Shown here piece after piece: positions 6,093-14,072 of a stretch of DNA of 33,069 nucleotides. Position 1 is the stretch's first letter. Every line of letters begins with the position of its first letter. The stretch comes from Actinomycetes bacterium. GTDB taxonomy: Bacteria > Actinomycetota > Actinomycetes > Streptosporangiales > Streptosporangiaceae. A program made the translations under genes and the position numbers. The stretch is taken from NCBI GenBank assembly GCA_025964575.1, contig JAOPYO010000351.1:1-33069 (forward strand), written 5' to 3'. Under the pieces are notes generated by a model, which had not been told where the DNA came from, ran no database searches, and was given only the letters and a program-made list of their open reading frames with translations.

Positions 6093-8108
6093 TTAGGGCT
6101 TGTAGGACAGGAGATAGGCGGCGGTGGGGGTGCCGACGCCGGTGATGTCGTCGTAGCCGCGGACCGCGGGCAGCGCGTCACCCTTCGGGATGCCGTAGTT
6201 GCCCGTCGTGCGCAGCAGGTAGACGAGCGGCCCGGTCTTGCTGTAGGGGTCGGTGTAGTTGGTGCGGACGAATGCGACCGGGTTCTTGCCGAGCGGGTGG
6301 TCGGTCACGTCGTGGTACAGGCCCTTGCCTGCCCGCAGGTAGATCGCCGGGTTGGCGAAGCCGAGCGGCGCGCGGCCTTGGCGCTGCTGCGCAAGGGCCT
6401 GCAGGCCGGCGACCACCGGGCAGGCGAGGCTGGTGCCGCCGACGCGGCTCTCCGCATAGCCGTACGTGCCGTCGGGCAGCTGCGACCACTCGGGGTACCG
6501 GATGCCGGTCGTGGAGTCGGCCACGGCCGCGATGTCCGGGATGACCCGCATAGGCTGCTTGGACTTTGATCCGTCCGGCAGCGTGGTGCTCAGCGAGGAG
6601 GGGACGACCGCACGCTGGTAGCCCGGCTGGGCGAACAGTGCGCTGGTGCCCCCGCCGGAACCGCCGGCGTAGCTGGCCGGGTAGGTGCCGGGAGGCGCCG
6701 GGCTCCAGGTCTTGCCGTCCTTCGACAGGGCGTCGTTCTGGAAGTTCCAGCCCGCCTCGAACTTGTAGTGGTTCTTCCCATCGACCGCGAGGGTGGTGCC
6801 GCCGACCGAGGTCACCCACGGGTCGGAGGTGGGCAGGTCGGTCTGGCGCTGGGTCGAGCCGCTGGAGCCGTACCGGGCCTGGCAGGGGGTGCCGGGGACC
6901 TCGTAGCCGCAGTCGCCGGAGGAGAAGTAGAAGCCGATGCCCTCGATCGCGCCCTGCTTGAAGATCGACTCTTCAGCGTCGATCAACGCCTGGGTGTAGT
7001 GCTCCGAGAGATCGCCCCAGGAGTTGCTGACGATGTCGGCAAGATGCTCATCGACGATCTTGATGAGCGCCTCGTCGAGACCGTCGGCGCAGTTGCGTCC
7101 GCCGACGTAGACCACGTTGGCCTGCGGGGCCACCGCGTGCACGGCCGTGACGTCCAGGGCCTCCTCGCCGTACCAGCCGGACGCGCCGCACTCGTTGACG
7201 AGGTCGAAGGTCGCCGGCAGCACCTCGCGATACTGGCCCTTGGCGAACGGCTTGTCACCGTATTTCTTGGAGTAGATGTTGGAGACCTGGAGCATCTTGG
7301 GCGCGGCGTAGGCGTCGACGATCGCCACGGTCGCGCCCTTGCCCGTCAGCTTGCTCGCGGTCGTGCCGTACGCGCCGCGCAACTGCTTGGGCAGCAGTCC
7401 GCACATCGCGCGCGGCTGGTACTTGCCGTATGCCTTCGGCTGGTTTGTTGCGATCTTCTGGCCGTAGTACGTGGCGCACGGCTGGGCGACGTTGTAGTTC
7501 GGGTCGGGCGGCGGCAGCGTGTCGTTGTGGGTGCGAAGGTGCTTGCCGGTGTCCAGGCCGGTCACGGTGAGCACCGCGGGCGACACCGAGGTGGGGATGG
7601 TGGCGTCGCTCGAGGGCGCCCGCGCGACCGTTCCCTGGGCGGCGTAGTTGCGGAAATCGGTCCCGAACGCCGTCTTCGCCTTGTCGAGGTGGCCAGTCAC
7701 GTGCAGGTAGTGGGTGTTGGACCCGGCGAGGTCCACGTACAGCCCCGACTTCCGCAGCCACGAGGTGACCGCGTCGACCTGCTGCTTCGTCGGCCCGAAC
7801 CGCTGGTTGAACTGCAGCGGGCTGAGGAAATTGTGGAACTGCGGACTACCCGGGGTGGACACGGCCTGGGCGTACGCGTCGAGCCCCTTCGGGTCGCGCC
7901 CGCTCAGCCAGACTTTCGCGTCGAGTCGTTGCTTGCTGTCGGTCCTGCCGCGGTCGGCCGAGGCGCTGGCCCATGCTGGCTTGGTTCCGGCGACCGGTTT
8001 ACGGTCGTTCGCCTGCGCCGTTCCTGTGGCCGAGAGCGCCGCTGTGGCGAGTGGCAGTACCACGGCCACGGCTGTGAGAGCGCGCCAACGTCGTCCGTCT
8101 CGTGACAT
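6093..8108 (-). CDS. Secreted sedolisin-type serine-carboxyl peptidase (family S53) with pro-domain
   Basis: This 671-residue protein has a Sec signal peptide (about residues 1-34), a pro-kumamolisin activation domain (about 60-200, with VWLSGRDPKGLDAYAQAVS) and an S53 catalytic domain. The catalytic residues are visible: E315 and D319 in GEEALD, D399 in SSGDCG and S560 in GGTSLACP. A C-terminal calcium site is suggested by YHDVT and YDDITGVGTP. Such enzymes are secreted as zymogens, self-process and digest proteins, usually at acidic pH. The ATG at 8108 follows AAAGGA with a 7-nt spacer. It is monocistronic, with a terminator at 6027-6060. The upstream 8109-8237 stretch is AT-richer than its surroundings and probably holds the promoter. 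Confidence 0.95.
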   Translation of the reverse strand: MSRDGRRWRALTAVAVVLPLATAALSATGTAQANDRKPVAGTKPAWASASADRGRTDSKQRLDAKVWLSGRDPKGLDAYAQAVSTPGSPQFHNFLSPLQFNQRFGPTKQQVDAVTSWLRKSGLYVDLAGSNTHYLHVTGHLDKAKTAFGTDFRNYAAQGTVARAPSSDATIPTSVSPAVLTVTGLDTGKHLRTHNDTLPPPDPNYNVAQPCATYYGQKIATNQPKAYGKYQPRAMCGLLPKQLRGAYGTTASKLTGKGATVAIVDAYAAPKMLQVSNIYSKKYGDKPFAKGQYREVLPATFDLVNECGASGWYGEEALDVTAVHAVAPQANVVYVGGRNCADGLDEALIKIVDEHLADIVSNSWGDLSEHYTQALIDAEESIFKQGAIEGIGFYFSSGDCGYEVPGTPCQARYGSSGSTQRQTDLPTSDPWVTSVGGTTLAVDGKNHYKFEAGWNFQNDALSKDGKTWSPAPPGTYPASYAGGSGGGTSALFAQPGYQRAVVPSSLSTTLPDGSKSKQPMRVIPDIAAVADSTTGIRYPEWSQLPDGTYGYAESRVGGTSLACPVVAGLQALAQQRQGRAPLGFANPAIYLRAGKGLYHDVTDHPLGKNPVAFVRTNYTDPYSKTGPLVYLLRTTGNYGIPKGDALPAVRGYDDITGVGTPTAAYLLSYKP

Positions 8109-8237
8109 CCACCAGTCCTTTCGTCAGCGGCGGAGAAACACCGCGACGCGAGGATTTCGGTGGTGCTCTAGATAAAGCAAGAGATGTTATGAAATAGATG
8201 TGAAGATCGGGAACTTTGGGTCAGAAGTGGACACAGG

Positions 8238-8318
8238 TTTGTGAACTTGCACACTGTGCTGGCGGAGATGAGTGTGGGAAGCGTGGACTGTGTGGTGACC
8301 AGTCCGCCTTACTGCTAG
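8238..8318 (+). pseudogene. Remnant of an N4/N6 DNA methyltransferase (motif IV region)
   Basis: Twenty-six codons in one frame end in TAG and read VNLHTVLAEMSVGSVDCVV followed by TSPPYC. This matches the start of type II amino-methyltransferases, where LxxLxxMPxxSVDCVVTSPPY carries the catalytic (D/N/S)PPY motif. No downstream continuation, target-recognition domain or FxGxG motif is visible. It is a short fragment in the otherwise geneless interval 8109-8471, left by a deletion. Confidence 0.6.
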
Positions 8319-8471
8319 CTGTCGTCGCCGGAGCGGCATCGATGACCACCGGGGCGCTGATCCTCCGGCGCCCGCTGAGCTCTTGCCGTTCAATCCTGGC
8401 CGCGCCAGGGTTGGCGCGCACCAGGACGCGTCGGCTCGCCGTGGCCGCTCCTCGGTGCCCTCGGCCGGCCG

Positions 8472-8760
8472 TCAGGGGAGCCGGGGGAACAGCCTGAGCG
8501 CGTTGTCGCGCTCGACGCCTCGCAGTTCGTCCTTGGTGAAGCCGTCGAAGGCGGTGAGGTTGGCGACGTTGTGTACGACGGTGGGTTCCGGGGCGGCGGG
8601 CCAGTCGGTTCCGAAGAGGATGTGGTCCGCGGTGGTCACCTCGAGCGTCGGCAGCAGGGAGTTGCGGCTGCCGGCCAGCGCCGTCTCGTAGTAGAGCCCT
8701 CGCAGCACCTCCGCGACGTGTGCGGGATCGATGTCCGCGTCGTCCGGCCCCGCCCGAGCG
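8472..8760 (-). pseudogene. C-terminal remnant of an amidohydrolase (ACMSD/amidohydrolase-2 type)
   Basis: The minus-strand frame reads AEVLRGLYYETALAGSRNSL, then VTTADHILFGTDWPAAPEPT and ends ERDNALRLFPRLP. This is the last barrel strand of amidohydrolase-2 family enzymes, with the metal-site Asp in FGTDWP and the usual C-terminal NALRLF. Only about 95 residues remain of roughly 300. The upstream end is lost where the IS3 transposase remnant begins (8829), so insertion and later deletion probably removed the rest. Confidence 0.7.
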
Positions 8761-8828
8761 TCGGCTGGGTCCCCAAGTACGGGCCGACGAGGGCCGCCCA
8801 AGGTGGCGGTGGGTCGCCGGCATCACCT

Positions 8829-8996
8829 GTGGAAACTGCGGGCGGCTGGGCGTACACGGCCTTTGTTCTCGATTTGTTCTCCCGGATGATCGTCGGGTGG
8901 CAGGTCGCCGGCCATTTGCGTGCTGATCTGGCCCTGGACGCTCTGGAGATGGCGATCCGGTCGCGCCGCGATGGGCGTCGGCTGGCCGGCTCCGTG
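8829..8996 (+). pseudogene. IS3-family transposase (OrfB, rve domain) remnant
   Basis: The frame reads GGWAYTAFVLDLFSRMIVGW, then HLRADLALDALEMAIRSR and GRRLAGSV. This is the integrase-core segment of IS3-family OrfB around the second catalytic Asp (VLDLFSR). The regions before and after, including the first Asp and the final Glu, are missing, and no terminal inverted repeats are visible. It is a scar rather than an active element and abuts the truncated amidohydrolase. Confidence 0.75.
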
Positions 8997-9129
8997 ACCA
9001 CGGCAGGCGTCCTGGGACGGCATGCCTGGGTGAGCCGACAGGAAACCGTTGATCCGCGTTCCCCTCTGGCTGGTCTGCGGTTCATGTGCTGCTCCCAGTG
9101 TGATCTCCTCACGACCAAAGGACTACACG

Positions 9130-10137
9130 ATGACAACCTGGCGCCGCGCTGCTTCTGCGCTTGCCGCGAGTGCGCTTGCACTCGCCTTCTCGACCGGACC
9201 GGCAGCCGCCGCGGACGGCCGGTACACCTTCGCAGTGATCGGCGACATCCCCTACGGCGACGCCCAGATCGCCAACTTCCCGAACGTCATCAGCCAGATC
9301 AATGCCGACCCGAACGTGCAGTTCGTCGACCACGTCGGTGATATCAAGAGCGGCTCGACCGTGTGCAGCGACGCCTACTTCCAGCAGATCAAGTCGGATT
9401 TCGACCAGTTCAAGGATCCGCTCGTCTACACCGTCGGCGACAACGAGTGGACCGACTGCCACCGGCCGAACAACGGAGCGTACAACCCGCTCGAGCGCCT
9501 GGCCGCGATCCGTAAGGTCTTCTTCCCTCGCCCGGGTCGGACGCTCGGACAGCACAGCGTGCGGGTGACCTCGCAGGCCGCCAAGGGCTACCCCGAAAAC
9601 GTCCGGTACACCCGGTCCAACGTGGCATTCGCCGCCGTGCACATCGTGGGCAGCAACAACAGCCTCGCCCCGTGGACCGGCAACACCGCGCCCACCGCGG
9701 AGCAGACCGCTGAGGTTCAGGGCCGCACGTCTTCCGTGCTGAAGACGATCCACGACACCTTCAGCGCCGCTAGGCACGACCACAAGAAGGCCGTTGCCCT
9801 GCTCACCCAGGCTGACATGTTCGACCCGACGGTCACGAACCCGAGCTTCGCCGACTACTACGGCTTCCAGCCGATCGTCAAGGCGATCGCCCAGGAGTCA
9901 GCCAAGTTCCGCGGACCGGTGTACCTGTTCAACGGCGACAGCCACGTCTACAACAGCGACAAGCCACTGGACAACGGGTCCAAGTGGAACTCCTTCTACG
10001 GCAACACGATCGCCGCGCCGAACCTGACCCGCGTCACTATCGACGGGTCGACCGGCGTCAACAACTGGCTGAAGGTGACCATCAACCCGAAGAGCGAGCA
10101 AGTCCTGAGCTGGACTCGGGTGCCCTTCACGTCCTGA
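9130..10137 (+). CDS. Secreted metallophosphoesterase (calcineurin-like)
   Basis: This 335-residue protein has a Sec signal peptide ending near AAAADG (about residue 28). The phosphoesterase motifs follow in order: GDIPYGD, VGDIKSG, GDNEWTD and NGDSHVYN, the last in the position of the usual GHxH. The substrate is unknown. The ATG at 9130 follows AAAGGA with a 7-nt spacer; the open frame upstream runs into the transposase scar. It is unlike the Tat-exported phosphoesterase at 786-1757 in sequence and export route. It appears monocistronic, with a perfect 16-bp hairpin 17 bp after its stop. Confidence 0.92.
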   Translation: MTTWRRAASALAASALALAFSTGPAAAADGRYTFAVIGDIPYGDAQIANFPNVISQINADPNVQFVDHVGDIKSGSTVCSDAYFQQIKSDFDQFKDPLVYTVGDNEWTDCHRPNNGAYNPLERLAAIRKVFFPRPGRTLGQHSVRVTSQAAKGYPENVRYTRSNVAFAAVHIVGSNNSLAPWTGNTAPTAEQTAEVQGRTSSVLKTIHDTFSAARHDHKKAVALLTQADMFDPTVTNPSFADYYGFQPIVKAIAQESAKFRGPVYLFNGDSHVYNSDKPLDNGSKWNSFYGNTIAAPNLTRVTIDGSTGVNNWLKVTINPKSEQVLSWTRVPFTS

Positions 10138-10154
10138 CCGGCAAACCGCCAAGA

Positions 10155-10190
10155 GCCGGCCGGACCGATCCCGCGATCGGTCCGGCCGGC
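10155..10190 (+). terminator. Perfect 16-bp stem-loop after the metallophosphoesterase
   Basis: GCCGGCCGGACCGATC (10155-10170) pairs with 10175-10190 around CCGC. There is no T-tract, as is common for actinobacterial terminators. Nothing recognisable as a gene is seen between it and 10403. Confidence 0.75.
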
Positions 10191-10403
10191 ATCTGCCGGT
10201 CCGCAGTCACCCAGCTCAGACCGTTCATCGCAACCCTTCGGCCGGCCCGACGTCAGCAGTCGCTTGTCGACGACGTTGCTCGAAGCCGGAAAGCACGAGG
10301 CAAGGTCGCCATCCCCATCTGAGCGACCTAGGGGTCGCCATCCGCACCCCCGGCAAGCCGACGGACTGGGCAAGGCGCCGGTGAACGTATGTGGTGACCG
10401 CCA

Positions 10404-10822
10404 CTAGCCATGGGCAGGTTGGAAGGGGATTCGGGCCGTCAGCGCGAAGCCGCCCTCGGGGGTCGAGTCCGTCGCGAGCCGGCCTCCGGCGAGGGTGACC
10501 CGTTCCCGGAGACCGACCAGCCCATAGCCGGACTCCAGGACCGGGGGCTCGCGAAGGTGCGCTTCGGTCTGGCCGTTCCCGCTATTCACCACCGAGACAT
10601 GCATGACGTCGCCGTCGGCCTGGCAGGTGACCTGCACGTCCGATCCCGGCGCGTGAGCAGATCGCGTAACTCGGTCAGCGCCTGCACGCCCTTGTCCTCG
10701 ATGGTGGTGGCCAGCTTGTGGAGCTCGCCGGGTTCTTCGGTGTCTGGGATGAGGCCCGCGTTGAGGACCATGGCCGTGACCGCTGCATACTGCCATTCTG
10801 TGGTGCTGAGCTGCACGTTCAC
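10404..10822 (-). pseudogene. Decayed NarL-type sensor histidine kinase remnant
   Basis: Two minus-strand frames each hold part of a HisKA_3/HATPase kinase. The upstream part (10822 to about 10650) contains AVTAMVLNAGLIPD and ALTELRDLLT, resembling the dimerisation helices, but the phosphoacceptor His expected before VTAMVL is absent. The downstream part (about 10650-10404), in another frame, contains VQVTCQADGDVMHVSVVNSG, the G-box ESGYGLVGLRERVTLAGG and an ordinary kinase C-terminus. The N-box region between them is missing. No response regulator is nearby. The GTG at 10822 has an upstream GAGGG, so a 78-residue product might still be made. Confidence 0.6.
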
Positions 10823-10906
10823 GCACCGGTCCCTCTGTAGAAGACCTCAGCGTGGCCAGGAGGCTCGCGCCGCGTTGTCGTCGGTTGCCGGTGACCTCGA
10901 CGCCGG

Positions 10907-11239
10907 TCAGCGGCCGGACTCCTGGCATTTGGCCCACCGCAGGAGCACGACTGAGTGGCAGCGATCGTCCGGGCCGCACTCGCATACCAGGTCTTTGCCT
11001 GCGAGCTCGCGACGTGCGTCGGCGATCCCGAGCGGCTCCCGGCCTCTCCCGGTGACGAGCCGTTCGGCTATCAGGTCGGCCTCGAACAGCTCGATGGCCT
11101 CGTCACGGGTGTATGGGCCGTACGGCTGAATCTTGTACGGGTTCGACCACCGGCCAGGACGAGTGATCATCACAGCGCCCTCGGGTTTTCGCCATCCCTT
11201 CAGGTGGCCGCGGGCTGGTCTCTGGTGACGAACGGGCAT
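10907..11239 (-). CDS. DUF4326 domain protein
   Basis: This 110-residue protein contains MPVRHQRPARGHLKGWRKP, ITRPGRWSNPYKI, GPYTRDEAIELFEADL and GKDLVCECGPDDRCHSVVLL, the conserved DUF4326 layout. Functions are unknown; members are frequent in phage and actinomycete genomes. The CxCxxxxxCH pattern near the C-terminus resembles a metal site. The ATG at 11239 follows GGAGGAG with a 5-nt spacer. It stands alone, upstream of the kinase remnant, with 171 bp to the aldo/keto reductase stop. Confidence 0.85.
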   Translation of the reverse strand: MPVRHQRPARGHLKGWRKPEGAVMITRPGRWSNPYKIQPYGPYTRDEAIELFEADLIAERLVTGRGREPLGIADARRELAGKDLVCECGPDDRCHSVVLLRWAKCQESGR

Positions 11240-11410
11240 CAGTACTCCTCCGCAGCGCGGGCGACAGCAGAGCCGAAATCCTCCCATCAGCGATCCAGAG
11301 CCGGCGGACGCACCAATCGACACAGGTAGACACCTTTTGGCTGTTCAACGCGCCGTCCCACCGTGAAAGCGGCAGGCTGGGGGCGGCGTCACCATCGGAT
11401 CCGGGTCGGA

Positions 11411-12463
11411 TCAGCCGATGTGAGGGCCGAGCAGGGTGAGATCCGCGGGAGACAGCCGATCGCTCGCGGTGCGGGCCTGATGCCAGTACGGGTAGATCAG
11501 CGGTGGCGCACTGACCTTGTCCAGCCGGGCACGTTCATCCTCGTCAAGGGTCAACTCGGTGGCGGCGAGGTTGTCGGCCAGTTGCTCGGTGGTCCGTGCG
11601 CCGATGACAAGCGAGGTCACACCCGGCTTGGCGAGTAGATAGGCCAGCGCGATCCGCGCGGCCGACACGCCGTGGGCCTCGGCGATGTCAACGAGGACGT
11701 CGACCGTGTCGTACAACTTCTCCTCGTCATAGACCGGTGGTTCATCCCACTCGGTCAGCAGCCTAGACCCCGCCGGTGCCTGCTTCCCACGGCGATACTT
11801 TCCGGACAGCAACCCTCCGGCCAGCGGGCTCCACACCAGAATGCCCAGTCCCTGGTCGATCGCGGCCGGTACGAGTTCGTACTCGGCCTCGCGCGCCTGC
11901 AACGAGTAGTAGATCTGGTGGCTCACGAAACGCGGGAGACCACGGCCGTCCGCCGTGCCGAGCGCTTTCAGCAGCTGCCAGCCCGAGTAGTTCGATGCGC
12001 CGATATAGCGGACCTTGCCCGAGTTCATCAGCATGTTCAGCGCTTCGAGGGTCTCCTCCAGCGGCGTAATGCCGTCCCACTGGTGCACCTGGTAGAGATC
12101 GATGTGGTCGGTGCCGAGCCGACGCAGACTCGCTTCGCACTGCGACACGATGTGGTGGCGTGAAAGCCCGGCGTCGTTGGGCCCCGGCCCCATCGGCAGC
12201 CGGACCTTGGTGGCGAGCAGAACCTCGTCCCGCCGGCCGGCGATGACCTCACCCACGATCTCCTCGGAGAGGCCGGCCGAGTACACATTGGCGGTGTCGA
12301 TCAGGTTGACCCCCGCCTCCAGGCACAGGTCGACCTGCCGACGCGCCTCGTCGACATCGGTGGAGCCCACGTTGCCGAAGATTCCCTTGCCGCCGAAGGT
12401 CATCGTGCCCATCGCCAGCACCGATACCTTCAGTCCTGAACGTCCCAACTGGCGGTATTCCAT
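11411..12463 (-). CDS. Aldo/keto reductase
   Basis: This 350-residue protein is a (beta/alpha)8 NADPH-dependent oxidoreductase, beginning MEYRQLGRSGLKVSVLAMGT. The catalytic tetrad is visible: D56 and Y61 in DTANVY, K86 in ATKV and H127 in YQVHQWD. The C-terminal cofactor segment is VIGARTTEQLADNL. It reduces aldehydes or ketones, but the physiological substrate cannot be deduced. It appears monocistronic, with no functional link to the neighbouring inhibitor gene. The 12464-12697 stretch upstream contains no gene I can support. Confidence 0.95.
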   Translation of the reverse strand: MEYRQLGRSGLKVSVLAMGTMTFGGKGIFGNVGSTDVDEARRQVDLCLEAGVNLIDTANVYSAGLSEEIVGEVIAGRRDEVLLATKVRLPMGPGPNDAGLSRHHIVSQCEASLRRLGTDHIDLYQVHQWDGITPLEETLEALNMLMNSGKVRYIGASNYSGWQLLKALGTADGRGLPRFVSHQIYYSLQAREAEYELVPAAIDQGLGILVWSPLAGGLLSGKYRRGKQAPAGSRLLTEWDEPPVYDEEKLYDTVDVLVDIAEAHGVSAARIALAYLLAKPGVTSLVIGARTTEQLADNLAATELTLDEDERARLDKVSAPPLIYPYWHQARTASDRLSPADLTLLGPHIG

Positions 12464-12697
12464 GCTTCGATTCTACGGACCGGATGCGACGGCGCCGGCG
12501 CGGAGACCGGTATGGCGCCGCCCGTCCCCGGCTCGCCCATGGTCAGACCAGGACGGTGCCACGGTCCACGATGATGACGGAGCCGGCCGGCACTGAAGCC
12601 GCCGCGCATCAAGTATGGGCGGAGTTCTGTACTTGGTGGCCCGCCGACAACCGGCTTCGCAACGCACAGGCGTACGCCCCGGCTCGGATGTTCCTCG

Positions 12698-12720
12698 CCG
12701 GCCGCGCGCGTAGCGGCCGG
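12698..12720 (-). terminator. Stem-loop after the SSI-like inhibitor gene
   Basis: CCGGCCGC (12698-12705) pairs with GCGGCCGG (12713-12720) around a 7-nt loop, 9 bp beyond the inhibitor stop codon. Confidence 0.6.
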
Positions 12721-12728
12721 ATGGCAGC

Positions 12729-13109
12729 TCAGCCGCCGAACCGGAAGACCGGGTCGAGCGCGGAGTGCAACTCACACGCGTTGCCGTACATCTTCTTAAA
12801 GACAAGCTTCCGGCCGCGCCAGGTACCGATCGCATTCGCGCTGACCGGGTCGTACTGCATGGTGCAGACGGTGTTTTGGCCAGGCAGCCGGTCCAGGTGG
12901 CCATCGACGGCGCGCAGCGCCGCGCATGCCTCGGCCGGCCGCGGATGGGAGCCGCCATCCGGCTCGCAGGCCAGCGTCACGGCCGTCCGACTGCCGGTGG
13001 CAGGCAGGATGGTCAGCCGCAACGGCGCCTGTGACTCCTGAGCGCGTGCGGGCACTGCCGCGGCGGCCAGGACAAGCACACCCACGGCGGTGACGGTCAG
13101 CGAACGCAT
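12729..13109 (-). CDS. Subtilisin-inhibitor-like (SSI) secreted protease inhibitor
   Basis: This 126-residue precursor has a signal peptide (about 1-24, ending PARAQ) and an SSI/I16 domain. Hallmarks are LTLACEPDGG-like spacing (AVTLACEPDGGSHP), ACAALRAVDG, the reactive loop TVCTMQYDP and the C-terminal ACELHSALDPVFRF. The P1 residue by alignment with classical SSI is the Met of CTMQYDP. Four cysteines are placed for the two conserved disulfides. It should be secreted and block subtilisin-like serine proteases, protecting the colony or controlling development. The sedolisin at 6093-8108 belongs to a different clan and is not an obvious target. The ATG at 13109 follows AGGGA. A 16-bp palindrome lies 19-34 bp upstream. 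Confidence 0.92.
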   Translation of the reverse strand: MRSLTVTAVGVLVLAAAAVPARAQESQAPLRLTILPATGSRTAVTLACEPDGGSHPRPAEACAALRAVDGHLDRLPGQNTVCTMQYDPVSANAIGTWRGRKLVFKKMYGNACELHSALDPVFRFGG

Positions 13110-13127
13110 CAACGATCCCTACTTTCA

Positions 13128-13143
13128 GTAGTCATATGACTAC
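13128..13143. promoter_or_regulatory. Perfect 16-bp palindrome upstream of the SSI-like gene
   Basis: GTAGTCATATGACTAC is its own reverse complement and lies 19-34 bp before the inhibitor start, in the position of an operator near the transcription start. The rest of the 13110-13431 interval contains no gene I can support. Confidence 0.5.
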
Positions 13144-13431
13144 ACAAAGGTAGCGTGGACCCGCACCACACGGCGGCTTCGCACCCGGTTCGGTTAGCTG
13201 ACCGGAAACAGGCGGCGGCGTGTCTGTCGGCGACCACGCCACGCCGTGACACAGCACCCCTCCTGAGCACATGCGGCCCACCGGCTTCGGGGCAGGAGCC
13301 GCGCCAGCGCGGACAAGATCGCCCGGTCCGGCCATGACGGGTGGGAGCGGAGATCTGGCGGCGCAGCACGGCGACGGTGTCGGCCATCAGGCGCAGCGTC
13401 GCGGATCCGACGCTGGAGACATGCGCCAGGG

Positions 13432-14004
13432 TCAGCCCGATTTGGCCGAGCGAGGCTGGACTTCGCCTGAGGCAACAGAACGGACGGCGACGGCGGCGAG
13501 GCGGTGGGGGGCGGTGTCGAGGAGTTCCAGGTCGGCCTTGGTGTGGGCGATGGCGGCGTCGATGAGCAGGGCGATCATGGGGTCGGTGGAGTGTTCGCGG
13601 CGTTGCCGGGTCAGGCCGCCCAGTTCCGACAGGTAGGTCTGGCGCTGGGTGGCCACGAAGGCCGCCAGGGTCTCCGGGCCCAGCCGGGCCGCGCCGAACA
13701 GCTTCAGGAACAGTTCGTCCCGGAACCCGGAGGTACGGACCCACGCGCTGGTCGCCCATCCCTGGAGTTCCCGGAGCCCCTCCGGCGAGAGCGTGTAGCG
13801 GGTCTTGTCGGGACGGTCGGTCTGGGTCACCAGGGATTTGGTGACGTAGCCGTCGCGGACCATGCGGTCGAGGATCTGGTAGAGGTGCCCGACGTTCAGG
13901 CCGCCCCACTGCGGGCCGATGGCCTCTTCGAACCGGCCCTTCAGCTCGTACCCGTGGCTGGGCCCGTCGACCAGCAAAGCCAGCACCGCGTGATGCAGCG
14001 GCAT
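13432..14004 (-). CDS. PadR-family transcriptional regulator
   Basis: This 190-residue protein begins MPLHHAVLALLVDGPSHGYE, the start of the PadR winged helix, with GHLYQILDRMVRDGYV as the recognition region and RTRYTLSPEG-like wing (KTRYTLSPEGLREL). The C-terminal helices (about 100-190) are the dimerisation part of the longer PadR class. The ATG at 14004 follows GGAGG with a 7-nt spacer. It is divergent from the ABC exporter at 14073; in such arrangements PadR usually represses the exporter and itself until a ligand, often a toxic compound, releases it. Two palindromes at 14023-14054 are the likely operators. Confidence 0.93.
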   Translation of the reverse strand: MPLHHAVLALLVDGPSHGYELKGRFEEAIGPQWGGLNVGHLYQILDRMVRDGYVTKSLVTQTDRPDKTRYTLSPEGLRELQGWATSAWVRTSGFRDELFLKLFGAARLGPETLAAFVATQRQTYLSELGGLTRQRREHSTDPMIALLIDAAIAHTKADLELLDTAPHRLAAVAVRSVASGEVQPRSAKSG

Positions 14005-14022
14005 GTTTACACCTCCTCCTAG

Positions 14023-14054
14023 ATTGTGACAATGTACCCTGCATTGACGCAATG
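14023..14054. promoter_or_regulatory. Paired palindromes in the PadR/ABC divergent promoter
   Basis: ATTGTGACAAT (14023-14033) is an inverted repeat with one central base. CATTGACGCAATG (14042-14054) has 5-nt arms around ACG. Their centres are 20 bp apart, about two helical turns, within the 68-bp space between the two start codons. They are the probable PadR binding sites controlling both directions. Confidence 0.6.
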
Positions 14055-14072
14055 TAAGGGGGGAACCGGGCG

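Noticed and set aside
6768..8105. Long plus-strand open frame opposite the S53 protease
   Set aside because: The opposite strand encodes a complete protease with all catalytic residues; this frame is its mirror effect.
8198..8203. ATGTGA near the S53 protease promoter as a third two-component target
   Set aside because: The neighbouring hexamer 11 bp away matches at only four of six bases, so the tandem pattern is not met.
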